Positions 49,876 to 59,001 of a DNA stretch of 64,000 bases are shown here, piece by piece. Each line of letters opens with the position of its first letter. Position 1 is the stretch's first letter. The notes under the pieces were generated by a model. It was not told the origin of the DNA and searched no databases. It saw only the letters and a list, made by a program, of their open reading frames with translations. The DNA is from Gammaproteobacteria bacterium (GTDB lineage Bacteria; Pseudomonadota; Gammaproteobacteria; Coxiellales; Coxiellaceae): assembly GCA_030429175.1 (NCBI GenBank), contig JAUIDD010000005.1:52861-116860 (forward strand), given 5' to 3'. The translations under genes were made by a program, and so were the position numbers.

Positions 49876-51013
49876 GTCTATTATTACTTGGCAGGGTATC
49901 GATAAAACTGGTTGTCGTATTACTAATAGCTATATTGGTAGCTACCGCAAACTTTTAATTTATCTAAAAGGCCAACAGATTACTTTAGTGAGCAAAAAAA
50001 TTGAATATCATCTAGTCTCTAAACATAATAACTATTTCCAACAATTTATTCACGATCTTGCTGACTTACTACAAACTGGACTTAAGCTGATTACAGCGAT
50101 TGAACTACTACAACGAAAATATTGCAATCCAATATTAAAAAACAACATACATAATACACTTAAAAAACTTAAATCAGGCGCAACCTTAGCGCATGCCTTA
50201 GCCACACATTTTAATAACAATCAACCAGTAGATCTTGAACTAATAGCAATTGCAGAACAAACACATCAACTCCCACAAACGTTATCACAATTGGCCTCTC
50301 AATTTCAAATCCAACAAAATATTCGAAAGCAATTGTACAAAGCAATGATTTATCCAAGTAGTGTATTATTTTTTACATTTTTCATCACATTAGGTTTGCT
50401 TGTTTTTGCCATACCACAATTTAAATCCATGTATGATAATTTTAATGCGACACTCCCACTAACCACACGAATAGCTTTATCAATTTCAGATATATTGGTG
50501 CAGCATGGACTACTGATAAGCGTATTCTTAATAACATTAATTTTTTTGTGTTGGCGCTTAAAACCAATAAAGAATTTATTTTTTAAAAAACTTAGACATA
50601 TGAAAGTTGCTTATCTCTGGTCATCCGCCTGTGCCAATTGTATTGATTCAGGTTTAACAGTGACTAGAAGTATAGCACTTGCAAATAAAACCATTACCGA
50701 TAATATGCTACAAAAATCGATGCGTAACGCTATTAATCAGATTAAAGCTGGAAAAACGTGCGGACAAGCACTGACTCATACCAGATTGCTTAATCACTCA
50801 CAACTATATTTAATTGAGGTTGGCGAATCATCAGCAACACTTAACGTCATGCTAAAGCGTATTGCCAGCCAGAATGTTAATCAACTACAACAACGTCTTG
50901 AAAACTTGAGCAAATGGCTCGAGCCTGTCATTATGTTATTTTTAGCATTAATCGTAGGTGGATTAATTATCACCATGTATCTACCCATCTTTAATCTAGG
51001 ATCACTCTTATGA
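49868..51013 (+). CDS. pilC: Type IV pilus inner-membrane platform protein PilC
   Basis: 381 residues, T2SF fold repeated twice: FIHDLADLLQTGLKLITAIE and the second copy SACANCIDSGLTVTRSIALA, each followed by helical bundles, with membrane helices around 165-190, 215-235 and 350-375. The start ATG at 49868 overlaps the end of pilB and has GAGG six bases before it. Slightly shorter than E. coli/Pseudomonas PilC (about 400). Anchors the ATPase and the growing pilus. Confidence 0.92.
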   Translation: MIKSIITWQGIDKTGCRITNSYIGSYRKLLIYLKGQQITLVSKKIEYHLVSKHNNYFQQFIHDLADLLQTGLKLITAIELLQRKYCNPILKNNIHNTLKKLKSGATLAHALATHFNNNQPVDLELIAIAEQTHQLPQTLSQLASQFQIQQNIRKQLYKAMIYPSSVLFFTFFITLGLLVFAIPQFKSMYDNFNATLPLTTRIALSISDILVQHGLLISVFLITLIFLCWRLKPIKNLFFKKLRHMKVAYLWSSACANCIDSGLTVTRSIALANKTITDNMLQKSMRNAINQIKAGKTCGQALTHTRLLNHSQLYLIEVGESSATLNVMLKRIASQNVNQLQQRLENLSKWLEPVIMLFLALIVGGLIITMYLPIFNLGSLL

Positions 51014-51840
51014 CTATCTTTGGCTATATTATTTTTATTCTGCTCGGGCTTATTATTGGTAGCTTTTTAAATGTAGTGATTTATCGCTTGCCACGTATGA
51101 TGAAGCATGAATGGCACCTCGAAAGTTGCGATATTCTTGGCATTAAAACAGAATATGATGAGGAACGTGTCACCCTTAGCACACCCCGATCTCACTGCAC
51201 ACAATGTAACACGCCCCTCAAAATCTGGCATAATATACCACTGCTGAGTTTCTTTATGCTTAGTGGTAAATGTGGTTACTGTGGCACTAAAATTTCCTGG
51301 CAATATCCGATTATCGAAGCACTATCAGCCATAGTTGCAGCTGTTATTTTTTGGCGCTTTCAATTTAGCTGGGCAATGGGCTGCGCGCTTATCTTCAGTT
51401 GGGGACTTATCGCAACGAGTGCGATCGACATCAAAGAAAAATTTATTCCGGATTCGATTACCTATTCATTATTATGGCTAGGACTTTTAGCCAATGCTTT
51501 TTCAGTTTACACTACTCCTAAGTCTGCCATTCTCGGCGCTATCGTTGCTTATTTATTCTTTTGGTCTATTGCAAAATTATTTTTAATTATACGCAAAAAA
51601 GAAGGCTTAGGTTATGGTGATTTTAAACTGCTTGCAATGCTCGCATGCTGGCTTGGCATAGGCGCTATTATTAATATTATTTTGATTTCTTCTATCGTCG
51701 GTATCGTGGTAAGTTGTGCACTGCTACTCAATAAAAAACTTAACTTTTCAACTCAGATCCCATTCGGGCCATTTCTTGCTTTAGGTGGATGGTGTACAAT
51801 GGTCTTCGGTTCATTTATCACAAACGCAATCATACAATAA
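51010..51840 (+). CDS. pilD: Prepilin peptidase/N-methyltransferase PilD
   Basis: 276 residues, integral membrane. N-terminal methyltransferase domain with the CxxC...CxxC zinc motif (CTQCNTPLKIWHNIPLLSFF...CGYCG), then aspartic peptidase aspartates in ATSAIDIKEKFIPD and GYGDFKLLAMLACWLG. Helix count about eight. Cleaves the pilin leader and methylates the new N-terminus. Its start overlaps the pilC stop by four bases (ATGA). Followed after three bases by coaE, the usual gammaproteobacterial order. Confidence 0.95.
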   Translation: MTIFGYIIFILLGLIIGSFLNVVIYRLPRMMKHEWHLESCDILGIKTEYDEERVTLSTPRSHCTQCNTPLKIWHNIPLLSFFMLSGKCGYCGTKISWQYPIIEALSAIVAAVIFWRFQFSWAMGCALIFSWGLIATSAIDIKEKFIPDSITYSLLWLGLLANAFSVYTTPKSAILGAIVAYLFFWSIAKLFLIIRKKEGLGYGDFKLLAMLACWLGIGAIINIILISSIVGIVVSCALLLNKKLNFSTQIPFGPFLALGGWCTMVFGSFITNAIIQ

Positions 51841-51843
51841 GTA

Positions 51844-52443
51844 ATGTACATTATAGGATTAACAGGCGGCATTGGCAGCGGCAAATCTACTGTTGCTGAC
51901 CTTTTTAAACAACAGGGTGTCACCGTTATTGATGCTGATGATGTCGCACGAAAAATTTGCGAACCCGGACAAGAAGCCTACCAGGCGATTATTGAACATT
52001 TTGGTGCTAATATTTTACAGTCCAACGGCAGCATCGATCGTAGCAAATTGCGCCAACGTATCTTTGAGCAAGATCTCGAACGTCAATGGCTCGAATCATT
52101 ACTCCACCCGATGATCCGCAGACAGATGACCGAGCTTGCAAAGGACAGCGATAGCGCCTACACCATCCTGATGATTCCGCTCCTAACCGAATCAAATAAC
52201 TTCGATGATCTCGACCGCACCCTCGTTGTCGATACGCCTGAACCTATTCAAATCGAGCGCACCTGCAAGCGCGATCACGCAGACGAAATACTGATCCGCA
52301 AGATGATGGCCGCCCAGAACTCACGTGACGAACGCCTCAGCTATGCCGATGACGTCATCCAAAACGATGGGGACTTAGAGTCTCTCGCTGAGGAAGTCGC
52401 CTTGCTGCATCAGATGTACCTACAACTTTCAAACAATCAATAA
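51844..52443 (+). CDS. coaE: Dephospho-CoA kinase
   Basis: 199 residues, last step of CoA synthesis. P-loop TGGIGSGKSTVADLF at the N-terminus, IDADDVARKICEPGQ with the conserved Asp, LLHPMIRRQM, and IPLLTESNNFDDLDRTLVVD for the CoA-binding lid. Length normal. The 3' half is visibly GC-richer than its neighbours, with no sign of a recent transfer otherwise. Follows pilD with a three-base gap. Confidence 0.96.
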   Translation: MYIIGLTGGIGSGKSTVADLFKQQGVTVIDADDVARKICEPGQEAYQAIIEHFGANILQSNGSIDRSKLRQRIFEQDLERQWLESLLHPMIRRQMTELAKDSDSAYTILMIPLLTESNNFDDLDRTLVVDTPEPIQIERTCKRDHADEILIRKMMAAQNSRDERLSYADDVIQNDGDLESLAEEVALLHQMYLQLSNNQ

Positions 52444-52505
52444 GTTATATCGAAATATATCGAATTAAATTGACTAACACTCGATTTTCGTCGAAAATAG
52501 ATCCT

Positions 52506-53705
52506 ATGATATACATAAATCGGAAAATTACCCCCCTCATACAAAATCACCTCAAGCGAGGCCATAGTATTTTATTGCTTGGGCCCCGGCAAACAGGAAA
52601 AACAACACTATTAAAACAACTATCACCCGATCTATTTATTACATTTGCACAACCCCGTATACGTCAACAATATGAAATTGACCCGGGTATTCTCACCGAT
52701 GAAGTTGAAGAACTTAATAAGCATATCAATTGCCCATTTATAATTATTGATGAAGTCCAAAAAGTTCCTCTCATCATGGATGCAGTACAAGATTTAATTG
52801 ATCGAAAACTCGGTCAATTCATATTAACAGGCTCAAGTGCTCGAAAATTAAAACATGGCCCAAATATAAACTTACTGCCTGGGCGAATGTTTCCTATGCA
52901 TCTAGATCCACTAATGCTCTCAGAAATACCCAATTCAGATTTAGAATTAGAAAATTTATTGATTTCTGGCTCACTTCCCAAAATTATTACAACAGACTCA
53001 CTTGATGAAAAAGAAGAAATGCTAACTGCCTACGTAACTTTATACTTAGAAGATGAAGTTCGTGCTGAAGCACTCGTACGCAACCTAGCCAGCTTTGCTC
53101 AATTTTTAAAGCTTGCAGCAGGCGAATCAGGATACACTATTAATGCCGCAAAATTATCACAAAAAATAGGGGTCGCAAGAACCACTATCATTGACTATTT
53201 TCAAATTTTAGAAGACTGCTTAATTGTAGAGGGCATCGAGCCATTAACTAAAAGCAAAACACGCCATAAGCTGGCAAAAACAAAGAAATATATTTTTTTT
53301 GACTTAGGCGTAAGACGACTAGCAGCTGATGAAGGAACCCAACTTCCCCAAAAATTCATAGGACACTTGTTTGAGCAGTTTATTGGTATAGAGCTTATTC
53401 GACAATCACGCATTGCTTCTCCCAGCATTAAATTAAATTATTGGAAAGATAACGATGGACCTGAAGTTGACTGGGTTTTAGCACGGCATGGGAACTATAT
53501 CCCAATAGAAGTAAAGTACACCAATAAGCCGTCTGTACATGACGCCAAACATTTACTGACTTTTTTAAAGGAATATGAAACCGCAACAACTGGATTTGTA
53601 GTTTGCCAAATACCAAGAGCACGACGACTTACCGATAATATCACAGCAATCCCATGGCAAAATTTGCATAAAATCATAGAAATACTAGAAACCCAGGAAT
53701 CCTAG
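52506..53705 (+). CDS. AAA-type ATPase with DUF4143 domain
   Basis: 399 residues. ATPase half: Walker A GPRQTGKTTLLKQL, Walker B FIIIDEVQKVP, sensor LTGSSARKL. C-terminal half: DUF4143, a winged-helix and PD-(D/E)XK-like region, with IGVARTTIIDYFQILEDC and the nuclease-like signature EVDWVLARHGNYIPIEVKY. Such proteins are common stand-alone accessory genes, sometimes linked to toxin or defence functions; the role is unknown. I use the ATG at 52506; a TTG 36 bases upstream is possible. It interrupts the usual coaE-zapD gene order. Confidence 0.88.
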   Translation: MIYINRKITPLIQNHLKRGHSILLLGPRQTGKTTLLKQLSPDLFITFAQPRIRQQYEIDPGILTDEVEELNKHINCPFIIIDEVQKVPLIMDAVQDLIDRKLGQFILTGSSARKLKHGPNINLLPGRMFPMHLDPLMLSEIPNSDLELENLLISGSLPKIITTDSLDEKEEMLTAYVTLYLEDEVRAEALVRNLASFAQFLKLAAGESGYTINAAKLSQKIGVARTTIIDYFQILEDCLIVEGIEPLTKSKTRHKLAKTKKYIFFDLGVRRLAADEGTQLPQKFIGHLFEQFIGIELIRQSRIASPSIKLNYWKDNDGPEVDWVLARHGNYIPIEVKYTNKPSVHDAKHLLTFLKEYETATTGFVVCQIPRARRLTDNITAIPWQNLHKIIEILETQES

Positions 53706-53755
53706 CAGCAAAACCCATCTTGCTTTTATAGATACAATAAGGCAATATCCTATCC

Positions 53756-54598
53756 ATGAACAAAGACAACCAACAAGATATTATTCAAATGAGTGGACTT
53801 GGCAAGAAAACGGATTACCGCCAACCCTACTCGCAAGAACTGCTATTCCCAATTCCACGTGCACTGAAGCGAGCCGAGCTTGGTATTACTGAGCCACTGC
53901 CATTTTATGGCTTTGATACTTGGAATGATTACGAAACCAGCTGGCTTAACAGCCAAGGCAAACCAGTTGTAGCAATAACGACGTTCCACATTCCCTGCAC
54001 ATCGCCGAATATCATCGAATCTAAATCAATCAAACTCTATCTTAACGCACTGGCTGATATCCCTTTTTCAGATGCCGATAGTGTTCAGAACCTTATTAAA
54101 AGAGACTTCTCAGCTGTTGCTGGCAGTGATGTAAAGGTAACGCTCAAGCCACTCAACCCTCAACAAAGCATACAGCTCAATCCGGTTGCAGGGACATGTA
54201 TCGATCAGCTTGAAGTTACTTGCGATCGCTTTGAAGCACATCCAGATTATCTTACTACTACTTCAACAGATATCATCAGTGAAACACTTTACAGCAATCT
54301 ACTCAAATCCAACTGCCCTGTTACACAGCAGCCTGACTGGGGTACGCTGATTGTTGAGTATCGTGGGCAAACGCTATCACGCCCGGGTTTATTGAAGTAT
54401 ATTGTCTCGCTGCGTAATCAATATGAGTTTCATGAGCAGTGTATCGAGCGTGTTTTTATGCAAATTATGCAGCGCTGCCAACCACAGGCACTGACAGTAA
54501 TCGGCCGCTACACTCGCCGCGGTGGCAAGGATATCAATCCTTATCGCAGCACCAGCCCTCAAATCCATACACAAAACCAGCGGCTGATAAGACAATAA
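53756..54598 (+). CDS. queF: NADPH-dependent 7-cyano-7-deazaguanine reductase
   Basis: 280 residues, long (YqfC-type bimodular) form. Reduces preQ0 to preQ1 in queuosine synthesis. Visible: PIPRALKRAEL, ESKSIKLYLNALADIPFSD with the NADPH-binding E(S/T)KS(L/I)K, the catalytic cysteine in KSNCPVTQQPDWGTL and the substrate Glu in FHEQCIERVF. Length and motifs fit E. coli QueF. Flanked by the DUF4143 ATPase and zapD. Confidence 0.95.
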   Translation: MNKDNQQDIIQMSGLGKKTDYRQPYSQELLFPIPRALKRAELGITEPLPFYGFDTWNDYETSWLNSQGKPVVAITTFHIPCTSPNIIESKSIKLYLNALADIPFSDADSVQNLIKRDFSAVAGSDVKVTLKPLNPQQSIQLNPVAGTCIDQLEVTCDRFEAHPDYLTTTSTDIISETLYSNLLKSNCPVTQQPDWGTLIVEYRGQTLSRPGLLKYIVSLRNQYEFHEQCIERVFMQIMQRCQPQALTVIGRYTRRGGKDINPYRSTSPQIHTQNQRLIRQ

Positions 54599-54656
54599 CT
54601 GTTTCTTATGATATGATGAAATTTGGGTGTATTTCCAACTGCCAGGGATGACAAAA

Positions 54657-55436
54657 ATGCCAACCACAACAACCGCAAAAACGGATACCATGCTCACTTT
54701 CGAGCACCCGATTAACGAGCAAATTCGCCTTTATCTACGCCTCGAAGCTCTGTTCAATAAGTTCCATCACAATACCCATAAACATAGCAAACATGCTATC
54801 GAAGCCTTACTACAAATTATCAATGTCGTTGACCGTCCAGATTTAAAATCCAAATTAGTACAAACACTTACTCTACATGCTTCGAACCTGCGCTTCTTAA
54901 GCAAATCACCCAATGTAGATGGAGATCGACTCAATCATATCCTAGAAGATCTTGAGCAGCATATTCAGCAATTGCATTACCACAACGGTAAGATTGGCGA
55001 TCAACTGCGCAAAAATGAATTCCTCAATCAGATTCGTCTGCAACTTGCTAATCCTGCTGGTGCTTGTGAAAATGCGCTACCGGGTCTGTTATGGTGGCTA
55101 AACAAAAAAATAGAATCTCGTGTTTGCGATCTTGAGCTGTGGTTCCAGCCCTTTGTTGATCTCGAAAGTACACTAAAATTATTATTATCATTAATCCGAC
55201 AAAGCACTCAAGCGCAAAAAGTTGTTGCCAAACATGGCCTCTTTCAGCATAGCCCTAATCCTCCTTGTGAATTACTACGCATTAGTATGCCTACCGACTT
55301 AAACATTTATCCTGAGTTTAGCGCCAATAAACATCGTATTGTTATTCGCTTCCTCAGCCCCGACCTTGCCAATGGTGGCAAGCCTACACAAACCACAGAA
55401 AACGTGCCATTCAATATCACCTATTGCCGGATTTAA
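54657..55436 (+). CDS. zapD: Cell division protein ZapD (YacF)
   Basis: 259 residues. FtsZ-bundling factor acting at the division ring. Family pattern: LTFEHPINEQIRLYLRLEAL, FHHNTHKHSKHAIEALLQII then RPDLKSKLVQTL, IDQLHYHNGK-type central helix, and the C-terminal beta part CELLRISMPTDLNIYPEF plus NKHRIVIRFL. Start at the ATG at 54657 after AGGGATGA; ATG 54648 is possible. In most gammaproteobacteria yacG follows; here a reverse-transcriptase remnant does. Confidence 0.93.
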   Translation: MPTTTTAKTDTMLTFEHPINEQIRLYLRLEALFNKFHHNTHKHSKHAIEALLQIINVVDRPDLKSKLVQTLTLHASNLRFLSKSPNVDGDRLNHILEDLEQHIQQLHYHNGKIGDQLRKNEFLNQIRLQLANPAGACENALPGLLWWLNKKIESRVCDLELWFQPFVDLESTLKLLLSLIRQSTQAQKVVAKHGLFQHSPNPPCELLRISMPTDLNIYPEFSANKHRIVIRFLSPDLANGGKPTQTTENVPFNITYCRI

Positions 55437-55517
55437 TAACCCTCGATAATAACCAGAAAAATTTCATATATCTCACATAATTAGAAACACTACTCCTTAT
55501 CCGCATACAGAATTGGG

Positions 55518-55733
55518 TTGATGCTACACCCAGATAAGATCATTATCGGCAAGATAACAAAAGGTTTTTATTTTTTGGGCTATCATTTTGATGACCATAC
55601 ACTGAGCGTGGCTAAAGCCACACTCGAACCCAGCTTTGCTCTAAATGACGGCAGCTTTATGGAGGGAGAGAGCAAGGAGCGTCCCTCATCACCTTCTTAC
55701 AATGGCTCCAGGTGGCCTATGATTGCTTGCTAG
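55518..55733 (+). pseudogene. Remnant of a group II-intron-type reverse transcriptase
   Basis: Reads LHPDKIIIGKITKGFYFLGY then HFDDHTLSVAKATLE before running out. Bacterial group II-intron-type reverse transcriptases carry HPDKTFIGRIEKGFDFLGYHF followed by LSVAKATLEK at this position, so about 35 codons of the C-terminal third remain. No start domain or YADD core is present. It follows zapD where yacG would be expected. Confidence 0.65.
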
Positions 55734-55746
55734 CATAGGCTTAGTC

Positions 55747-56715
55747 TTACTGCGGTGTTTCAAAGCAGTATATAATCTTGCTATCATTACATCCTTCTGC
55801 GTTATCTAACGACCATGCCTGTGTGGCGGCACTCTGTCCATATACTGCAGTCACATCCCCCTGGCTGGTTGTCCAATTCTCACATGCGTCTCCGATCAAT
55901 TGCCCATTCGGTCCTGACCCTGTCCAAACCGTCGCCGCATTTTGCGATATCGAAGTTTCGAGATTTGGGTCATCCTGAAGCAATTGCCCGATTTGTGCAA
56001 CCTGGATATTGGCATCAGTCGCACGCACATATGCCGGCTCCCCACTATCAAGGTATTTAATATTTGATGCTGCACTTATGGAGTCTGATGAAAGCCAAGC
56101 TCGCCAGTGCCCAGAATGGCCGTATTCTGCAGCTGCAGCCTCGGCCTCACAGATACAATTGCCTTTTGTAATACTAGAAGCATTATTTTGACAGTTTGTT
56201 GTGTCCGCCGCATTACCAATAGCCGCTAATAAATCTCCTCTGTAAGTACCAGCCGTGACAAAAACACGGCATTTCAAGTCATCAGAGTTAGTAGCACAGT
56301 TAAAACTATTTCGCGCAACTACATTTACGGTAACATCCGCACTTGCTCGACTACATAACTGACCGTTAAATGCGCAAACCACAGGCCGTATTGTTTCAGA
56401 TCCAGTGGTGTTGCCTGTAATATTAATATTTAAGGTGCAATCACTATTATTCGCCAGTGAAGTGTTCTCACAAGTAGAGTTGGGACTCACAGCACTGCTC
56501 GCAATAGCTGGATCAGATTGATTGATAAGCTCACTCGTAATCACTATAGCACGCCCACTGACATTTCTAACATCATATTGTACTTCTGTTGTCGTGCCAC
56601 TCGTTACCGAAAAGGAACTTGTCATAGGCGTGACTCTAAAGATAGGCACTGCATATCCACTTAAAGACAGTACCATCAATATTAAAGAGGATGTGATTAT
56701 TTTAGTTATTTGCAT
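55747..56715 (-). CDS. Exported protein with N-terminal beta-sandwich and C-terminal DUF1554/lectin-like domain
   Basis: 322 residues. Signal peptide (SSLILMVLSLSGYAVP, cleavage near 22). A bacterial Ig/fn3-like region follows (VQYDVRNVSGRAIVITSELI; CTLNINITGN). From about 148 it has the pattern of the lectin-like DUF1554 family: CRVFVTAGTYRGDL, CQNNASS, CEAEAAAAEYGHSGHWRAWL, VWTGSGPNGQ, CENWTTSQGD and a final YCFETPQ. Multiple cysteines are consistent with periplasmic or surface location. Glycan binding is a reasonable guess only. Lies 18 bases downstream of the porin-like gene on the same strand. Confidence 0.78.
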   Translation of the reverse strand: MQITKIITSSLILMVLSLSGYAVPIFRVTPMTSSFSVTSGTTTEVQYDVRNVSGRAIVITSELINQSDPAIASSAVSPNSTCENTSLANNSDCTLNINITGNTTGSETIRPVVCAFNGQLCSRASADVTVNVVARNSFNCATNSDDLKCRVFVTAGTYRGDLLAAIGNAADTTNCQNNASSITKGNCICEAEAAAAEYGHSGHWRAWLSSDSISAASNIKYLDSGEPAYVRATDANIQVAQIGQLLQDDPNLETSISQNAATVWTGSGPNGQLIGDACENWTTSQGDVTAVYGQSAATQAWSLDNAEGCNDSKIIYCFETPQ

Positions 56716-56733
56716 AGGGTACTCCTGGATCAG

Positions 56734-57459
56734 TTATGAAAAGCAAAAGGTAAGTTCAAGCAAGTGCACATAGAGGTTGTTGGTCTTAATATGGTCACTG
56801 GTGCTTTGCACCCGTGTAGTATCGAGACGTGCCTTACCAAGGGCCATCATTTGATAACCTAACTGAACGCCTTGATGATCCAAGCCAATACCAAAACCAT
56901 AGGCCAATTGTGCTTGTGTATAAGAACGAAAGGTATTAACAGCCGGTGCTGCGGTGCTACCAGGCGGCGCAGTTTCAGTATAGTCAGTCAGCTGATTCCA
57001 AACCACACCAATACCCATATTGAAATACGGGTGTGTATCACCCAGCGAACCCCAGATCCATTGTGCATTACTCAATAACAAATAGTTATTCATTTTGTAG
57101 GTATAGTTGAGCGTATCAAAGTTATTACCAGCATTCACAAGTGGCTGCACAATACCTTTAGTGACACGCTTAGGCGCCATAAAGGCCTCACCACGCAAGC
57201 CTAAAACAAGATGTGAGATTGTTTTGATATCAATGTTATAATTAAAACTAGCCCCTGCACCCATAATTAAACGGATTTCATGATGAGGCTTGTATGCATT
57301 AACCAAGTCTGTTGCTAAAGTAATTTGTTGAGTATCAACACTTGGTGGTACGAAACCGATATCTTCATGAATATCTAGCTGCCAGTGGTGAGCTTGAACA
57401 CTTGTGCAGGCAGAGACAAATATAAAAAAAGCAAAGAGCGCTCTAAGACCGTAATTCAC
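56734..57459 (-). CDS. Outer-membrane beta-barrel protein
   Basis: 241 residues. A signal peptide (ALFAFFIFVSACTSVQA, cleavage after about 23) then alternating aromatic beta strands ending in F (LELTFCFS), as in OmpW/OmpA-like 8-strand barrels. GTG at 57459 with AAGGAA seven bases upstream is the best start; the frame extends 18 codons further but without a signal peptide at its front. No specific family recognised. Operon partner: the exported DUF1554-type gene downstream. Confidence 0.78.
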   Translation of the reverse strand: MNYGLRALFAFFIFVSACTSVQAHHWQLDIHEDIGFVPPSVDTQQITLATDLVNAYKPHHEIRLIMGAGASFNYNIDIKTISHLVLGLRGEAFMAPKRVTKGIVQPLVNAGNNFDTLNYTYKMNNYLLLSNAQWIWGSLGDTHPYFNMGIGVVWNQLTDYTETAPPGSTAAPAVNTFRSYTQAQLAYGFGIGLDHQGVQLGYQMMALGKARLDTTRVQSTSDHIKTNNLYVHLLELTFCFS

Positions 57460-57912
57460 GATAATTCCTTGTGCGAAAGATGTAATGATTTCAATTTTGC
57501 GGTCATAAGTCAATCAGTTATTCCAGTACCTGCTCCGCACATGACAAAAACTCACGATTGCACTTCTTTCATGGCAATAAGTTGAGGCATTTTTATTTTT
57601 TCTGAGCATTCTCTGATAAAATTGGGGCTGTATGGCACCTGGTTGAGGCATTAATAATACTAATCTAGACCTCTGTTTGCCACATCACTGAAGTGAAACA
57701 TCAACGATAACTTTTTTTGACATTAGTAAAAATATCACTACTGACATAGGCTATATTACTATCGCATTCGAGCAAGACAAGCAACATATACCCCCTCCAA
57801 AAAAGTTTATCTTATTATTACAAGCATCTGATAAGATCTTGGTATTAATTAAAAAAGATTTAGGTACTAACACTTCGGTTTAGTTTGATACCCAATCGTC
57901 ATCTCTATCACA
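57460..57912. other. Gap between the outer-membrane protein and mutT genes
   Basis: No intact gene. On the plus strand an open frame without a start (about 57730-57884) reads TDIGYITIAFEQDKQHIPPP and ends KKDLGTNTSV, which looks like decayed coding sequence. The first part of the gap holds the promoter region of the outer-membrane gene. No repeat or RNA is recognised. Confidence 0.3.
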
Positions 57913-58308
57913 CTATAGACTGGTACCAAGATAATCAATAATTTTTTGATTTGCATCGGGGAGTTTGAGCTGTGAAATATTTTCAAGTGGCTGCCATACG
58001 AGTAACTGCCCCTCTTGGTGCTGTGCCTCACCACTGAACTCAGTGACATTGAAGATATACAAGCACACCTGCTTATCTGGATAAGTATATTCAATATCAA
58101 ATAAGAAGTCGGCAGCTTTTATGTTGAGGTTCACTTCTTCTTTAAATTCACGCTGCAATGCATCAAATGGCTTTTCATCGGCCTCTAATTTACCACCAGG
58201 AAATTCCCAACAATTGCCTTGATGCTGATGCGCATGACGCTCGGCCATTAATACTTTATTTTCTTTGACAATAATGCCTACAGCTACTTCAATCATATGA
58301 TGTTTCAA
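57913..58308 (-). CDS. mutT: 8-oxo-dGTP diphosphatase MutT (Nudix)
   Basis: 131 residues. Hydrolyses 8-oxo-dGTP to prevent A:T to C:G transversions. Nudix box intact: GGKLEADEKPFDALQREFKE followed by EVNL. MutT N-terminus VAVGIIVKENKVLMAERHAH with HQHQGNCWEFPGGK before the box. Length close to E. coli MutT (129). Its ATG overlaps the stop of the gene at 58305-58910 by four bases (ATGA), so they are co-translated. Confidence 0.93.
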   Translation of the reverse strand: MKHHMIEVAVGIIVKENKVLMAERHAHQHQGNCWEFPGGKLEADEKPFDALQREFKEEVNLNIKAADFLFDIEYTYPDKQVCLYIFNVTEFSGEAQHQEGQLLVWQPLENISQLKLPDANQKIIDYLGTSL

Positions 58309-58910
58309 CGTGACATGGTCCGCGTTACCAACTCAGCCGGTGACAACTCAAATAATTTATTTACAAAAGTATCAAAATCTCTATTGATGCTTTCTAGAAG
58401 AATAGCTCTCATAGATACTGTCATTGATGCACCAACCAAAAGATAAGTATCCCTCTCATCATGAATGCCTGGTACATTTTTTATTTCTGCATCTAAACCC
58501 GCCACTTGTAAAAGAAAACATAATTCATGTGCCTCTTCAATTGGCATTACAATACGTGATCGATTTGAACTTTCTGACCAAATCAAATAGCGACCATCTT
58601 CACCGATTCCGTCTATCAACTGTTTTAAGTTTTGCTGAAGCCTATTCACAGACAAGCATTGTCTGTCATGAATAGAAGGCTGGCATCCAGTCATAGTAGG
58701 ATTATACGGCTGAACATGGTGTTTAACAGAAAAAAGGTGACTGGAAGTAACAGAAAACTTACGTTGTACAGAGCCAGCTGTTAAAGCAGTAACTGCGCTG
58801 CGACACTGACGCAAGCCTGATCGAGCAATAGCAGAGCTACGTGCGTTAAGTGCTGTTTTTACAACATCTATCCCTACTGCTTTTGCAACATCTATCACTA
58901 CTTTAAACAT
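58305..58910 (-). CDS. Hypothetical protein with presequence-like N-terminus, coupled to mutT
   Basis: 201 residues. The N-terminal ~65 are rich in Ala, Arg, Ser and Val and almost free of acidic residues (NARSSAIARSGLRQCRSAV; SVQRKFSVTSSHLF). The arrangement, an amphipathic basic stretch followed by R-x-F-S, looks like a mitochondrial matrix presequence with its R-3 cleavage motif. The C-terminal part is ordinary and soluble with no known family. Stop overlaps mutT start (ATGA). Targeting to host mitochondria is speculation; a chance composition is possible. Confidence 0.6.
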   Translation of the reverse strand: MFKVVIDVAKAVGIDVVKTALNARSSAIARSGLRQCRSAVTALTAGSVQRKFSVTSSHLFSVKHHVQPYNPTMTGCQPSIHDRQCLSVNRLQQNLKQLIDGIGEDGRYLIWSESSNRSRIVMPIEEAHELCFLLQVAGLDAEIKNVPGIHDERDTYLLVGASMTVSMRAILLESINRDFDTFVNKLFELSPAELVTRTMSR

Positions 58911-59001
58911 ATAGCATCCTCTTTTATTTTTTTAATATAGTTACTGTATAGGGAAAAATATAGCAAGAAATAAATCTAACTACAAACATTAGATACACAT
59001 A

